Source: Natrinema caseinilyticum
GTDB lineage: Archaea > Halobacteriota > Halobacteria > Halobacteriales > Natrialbaceae
Reading direction: 5' to 3'
DNA: 64,000 nt
Assembly: GCF_024227435.1 (NCBI RefSeq)
Contig: NZ_CP100445.1
Location: 2,725,369 to 2,789,368 of the forward strand
The notes under the pieces were generated by a model. It did not search any database and was not told where the DNA came from. It was given only the letters and a program-made list of their open reading frames with translations. The stretch's first letter is position 1. Each line of letters begins with the position of its first letter. Of the stretch, positions 63,042 to 64,000 are shown piece after piece. A program made the translations under genes and the position numbers.

Positions 63042-64000
63042 TTACGAGACCGTGACCGTCACCTCGTGAGTCGTCCGGTTGCCGGTATTGGCCGTCGCGG
63101 TCAGCGCGACGGTGTACGTTCCCGGCGAGTCGTACCGGTGGGCGTTCCACCACCCGGTCGCGGTGGTGCCGTCGCCGAAGTCCCAGGCGAGGTCCGTGAT
63201 CCATCGACCGGTACCGGACGTGTCCTGGACGTGGAAGGTGATCAGTTCGTCGACGCCCGCGGACGTCGTGCTCGGCGACAGCGTGGCGATCGGATCGGAC
63301 GATCCGCCATCCTCGTCTCCACTGTCGCCTCCGCTTCCATCGTCGCCGCCACCGCCGGTACTTCCGCCCCCGCTCGAGTAGGTGGTGCCATTGATCGTGA
63401 CGTCGAACTGGTTGAACGTGACGTCACCCTGGCTTCCCTGCCAGTACTCGTTGCCGAGTTCGATCCCGGAGATCCACTTCCGGTCGCTGACGCCGTATCG
63501 CTCGGTCATGAAGTCGATGACTTCCGTCAGATCCACGCGGCCGGTCGAGAGGCCGCCGCGGACGCGGAAGATGTGGAAGTCGGCGCTCGTGCCGCCGCTG
63601 CTGTAGTTCGCCCAGTAGTCAATGGTGTTGCCGAACGTGTCGGTCCAGACGTTTTCCTCCTCCATGTAGTGGTTGTGGCCGCCGCCCCAGTCGAGGACCA
63701 CCATGATCTCGTGAGTGTGGGTCTGGGTCTGTTCGGAGACCGGCGAGTCCATCAACCACCACTCCTCGGCGAGGTCCCACTCGCCGCCGGAGATGGTCTG
63801 ATCGATATCCACCTCGAGTTCGAGCTGGTCGACGTCTCCCCGCCGGATCGGGAAGTCCCGGACACCCGTGTCCGAGCCCCAGGGTTTCGTTCCGAGGAGG
63901 CCCTGGGGATAATTCGGTGGCCCGCCGCTGGACCGCGTCGACCACTCGTACCCGTAGTCGCCGTTCGCTTCCGACCAGATGCACATGTCGACGGCGGAAC
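63042..64000 (-). CDS. GH12-family endoglucanase/xyloglucanase with C-terminal PKD domain (N-terminus outside window)
   Basis: About 319 residues are visible; the frame runs off the right edge, so a signal peptide cannot be seen. From the Met at 63986: NYPQGLLGTKPWG is GH12-typical, HEIMVVLDWGG carries the likely nucleophile Glu93, and GIELGNEYWQGSQGDVTFNQ the acid/base Glu180. Residues about 202-235 are a Gly/Ser/Asp linker. The last 80 residues form a PKD domain (LAWDFGDGTTATGWWNAHRY, SPGTYTVALTATA). It would hydrolyse beta-1,4-glucan or xyloglucan outside the cell, probably exported by Tat. The ABC sugar importer at 23 kb could take up products, though nothing links them directly. Confidence 0.87.
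   Translation of the reverse strand, partial: SAVDMCIWSEANGDYGYEWSTRSSGGPPNYPQGLLGTKPWGSDTGVRDFPIRRGDVDQLELEVDIDQTISGGEWDLAEEWWLMDSPVSEQTQTHTHEIMVVLDWGGGHNHYMEEENVWTDTFGNTIDYWANYSSGGTSADFHIFRVRGGLSTGRVDLTEVIDFMTERYGVSDRKWISGIELGNEYWQGSQGDVTFNQFDVTINGTTYSSGGGSTGGGGDDGSGGDSGDEDGGSSDPIATLSPSTTSAGVDELITFHVQDTSGTGRWITDLAWDFGDGTTATGWWNAHRYDSPGTYTVALTATANTGNRTTHEVTVTVS

Noticed and set aside
1..64000. CRISPR array, insertion sequence, toxin-antitoxin or phage-defence genes
   Set aside because: No regularly spaced repeats, transposase or nuclease motifs were seen on reading both strands.

Overview
The window looks like chromosome of a haloarchaeon, most likely a member of the Natrialbaceae (Natrinema, Haloterrigena or Natronorubrum type). 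The reasons are GC-rich genes with AT-rich gaps, very acidic proteins, TATA boxes about 25-30 bases upstream of start codons (leaderless transcripts), Tat-exported lipoproteins, an F420-type LLM oxidoreductase, a fused AhbA/AhbB-like siroheme decarboxylase, and the haloarchaeal rod-determining factor RdfA. The genus is inference. I see no rRNA, tRNA, CRISPR array, transposase or insertion sequence.

Most of the window is an acyl-CoA catabolic region. It holds five acyl-CoA dehydrogenases, five CoA ligases, two canonical thiolases, one thiolase-fold protein without the thiolase cysteines, two 3-hydroxyacyl-CoA dehydrogenases (one C-terminally short), an enoyl-CoA hydratase, a fused double-MaoC hydratase, a CaiB-type CoA transferase and four short-chain dehydrogenases. 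Around these sit a MATE exporter, an MFS carrier, an APC permease, a sugar-type ABC importer (23-27.7 kb), a TAXI-TRAP importer (55.5-58.8 kb) and two IclR regulators (7.0-7.8 and 60.6-61.4 kb).

Layout. 0-5 kb: a truncated GAF/PAS sensor, cyclophilin, an M14-like deacylase and two SDRs. 5-10 kb: MATE exporter, IclR regulator and a divergent acyl-CoA dehydrogenase with a metallo-hydrolase. 10-20 kb: LLM oxidoreductase, hydroxyacid dehydrogenase, CoA ligases, and a retro-aldolase-like/DUF35/MaoC module. 20-28.6 kb: MFS carrier, membrane-fused sulfite-oxidase-like protein, ABC importer and small membrane proteins. 28.6-43.4 kb: further beta-oxidation genes, an R2lox-like oxidase, an APC permease with a small membrane partner, and an enoyl-CoA hydratase. 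44-50 kb: TrpD2-like protein, AhbAB and a three-part FAD/Fe-S oxidase. 50-60.4 kb: beta-oxidation genes, TAXI-TRAP importer and a glutaryl-CoA dehydrogenase. 60.6-64 kb: second IclR, RdfA, and a secreted-type GH12 glucanase cut by the window edge.

How it may work together (inference): importers bring in organic acids, ligases or the CoA transferase activate them, dehydrogenase/hydratase/SDR/HBD/thiolase sets shorten them, and the aldolase-DUF35-MaoC module would handle branched or ring-attached side chains that normal thiolysis cannot cleave. Three similar 17-bp GTTC-type inverted repeats near IclR genes and one SDR suggest a shared IclR operator. Three genes that start with a Shine-Dalgarno site are each preceded by a tiny ORF whose ATG sits where a leaderless transcript would begin.
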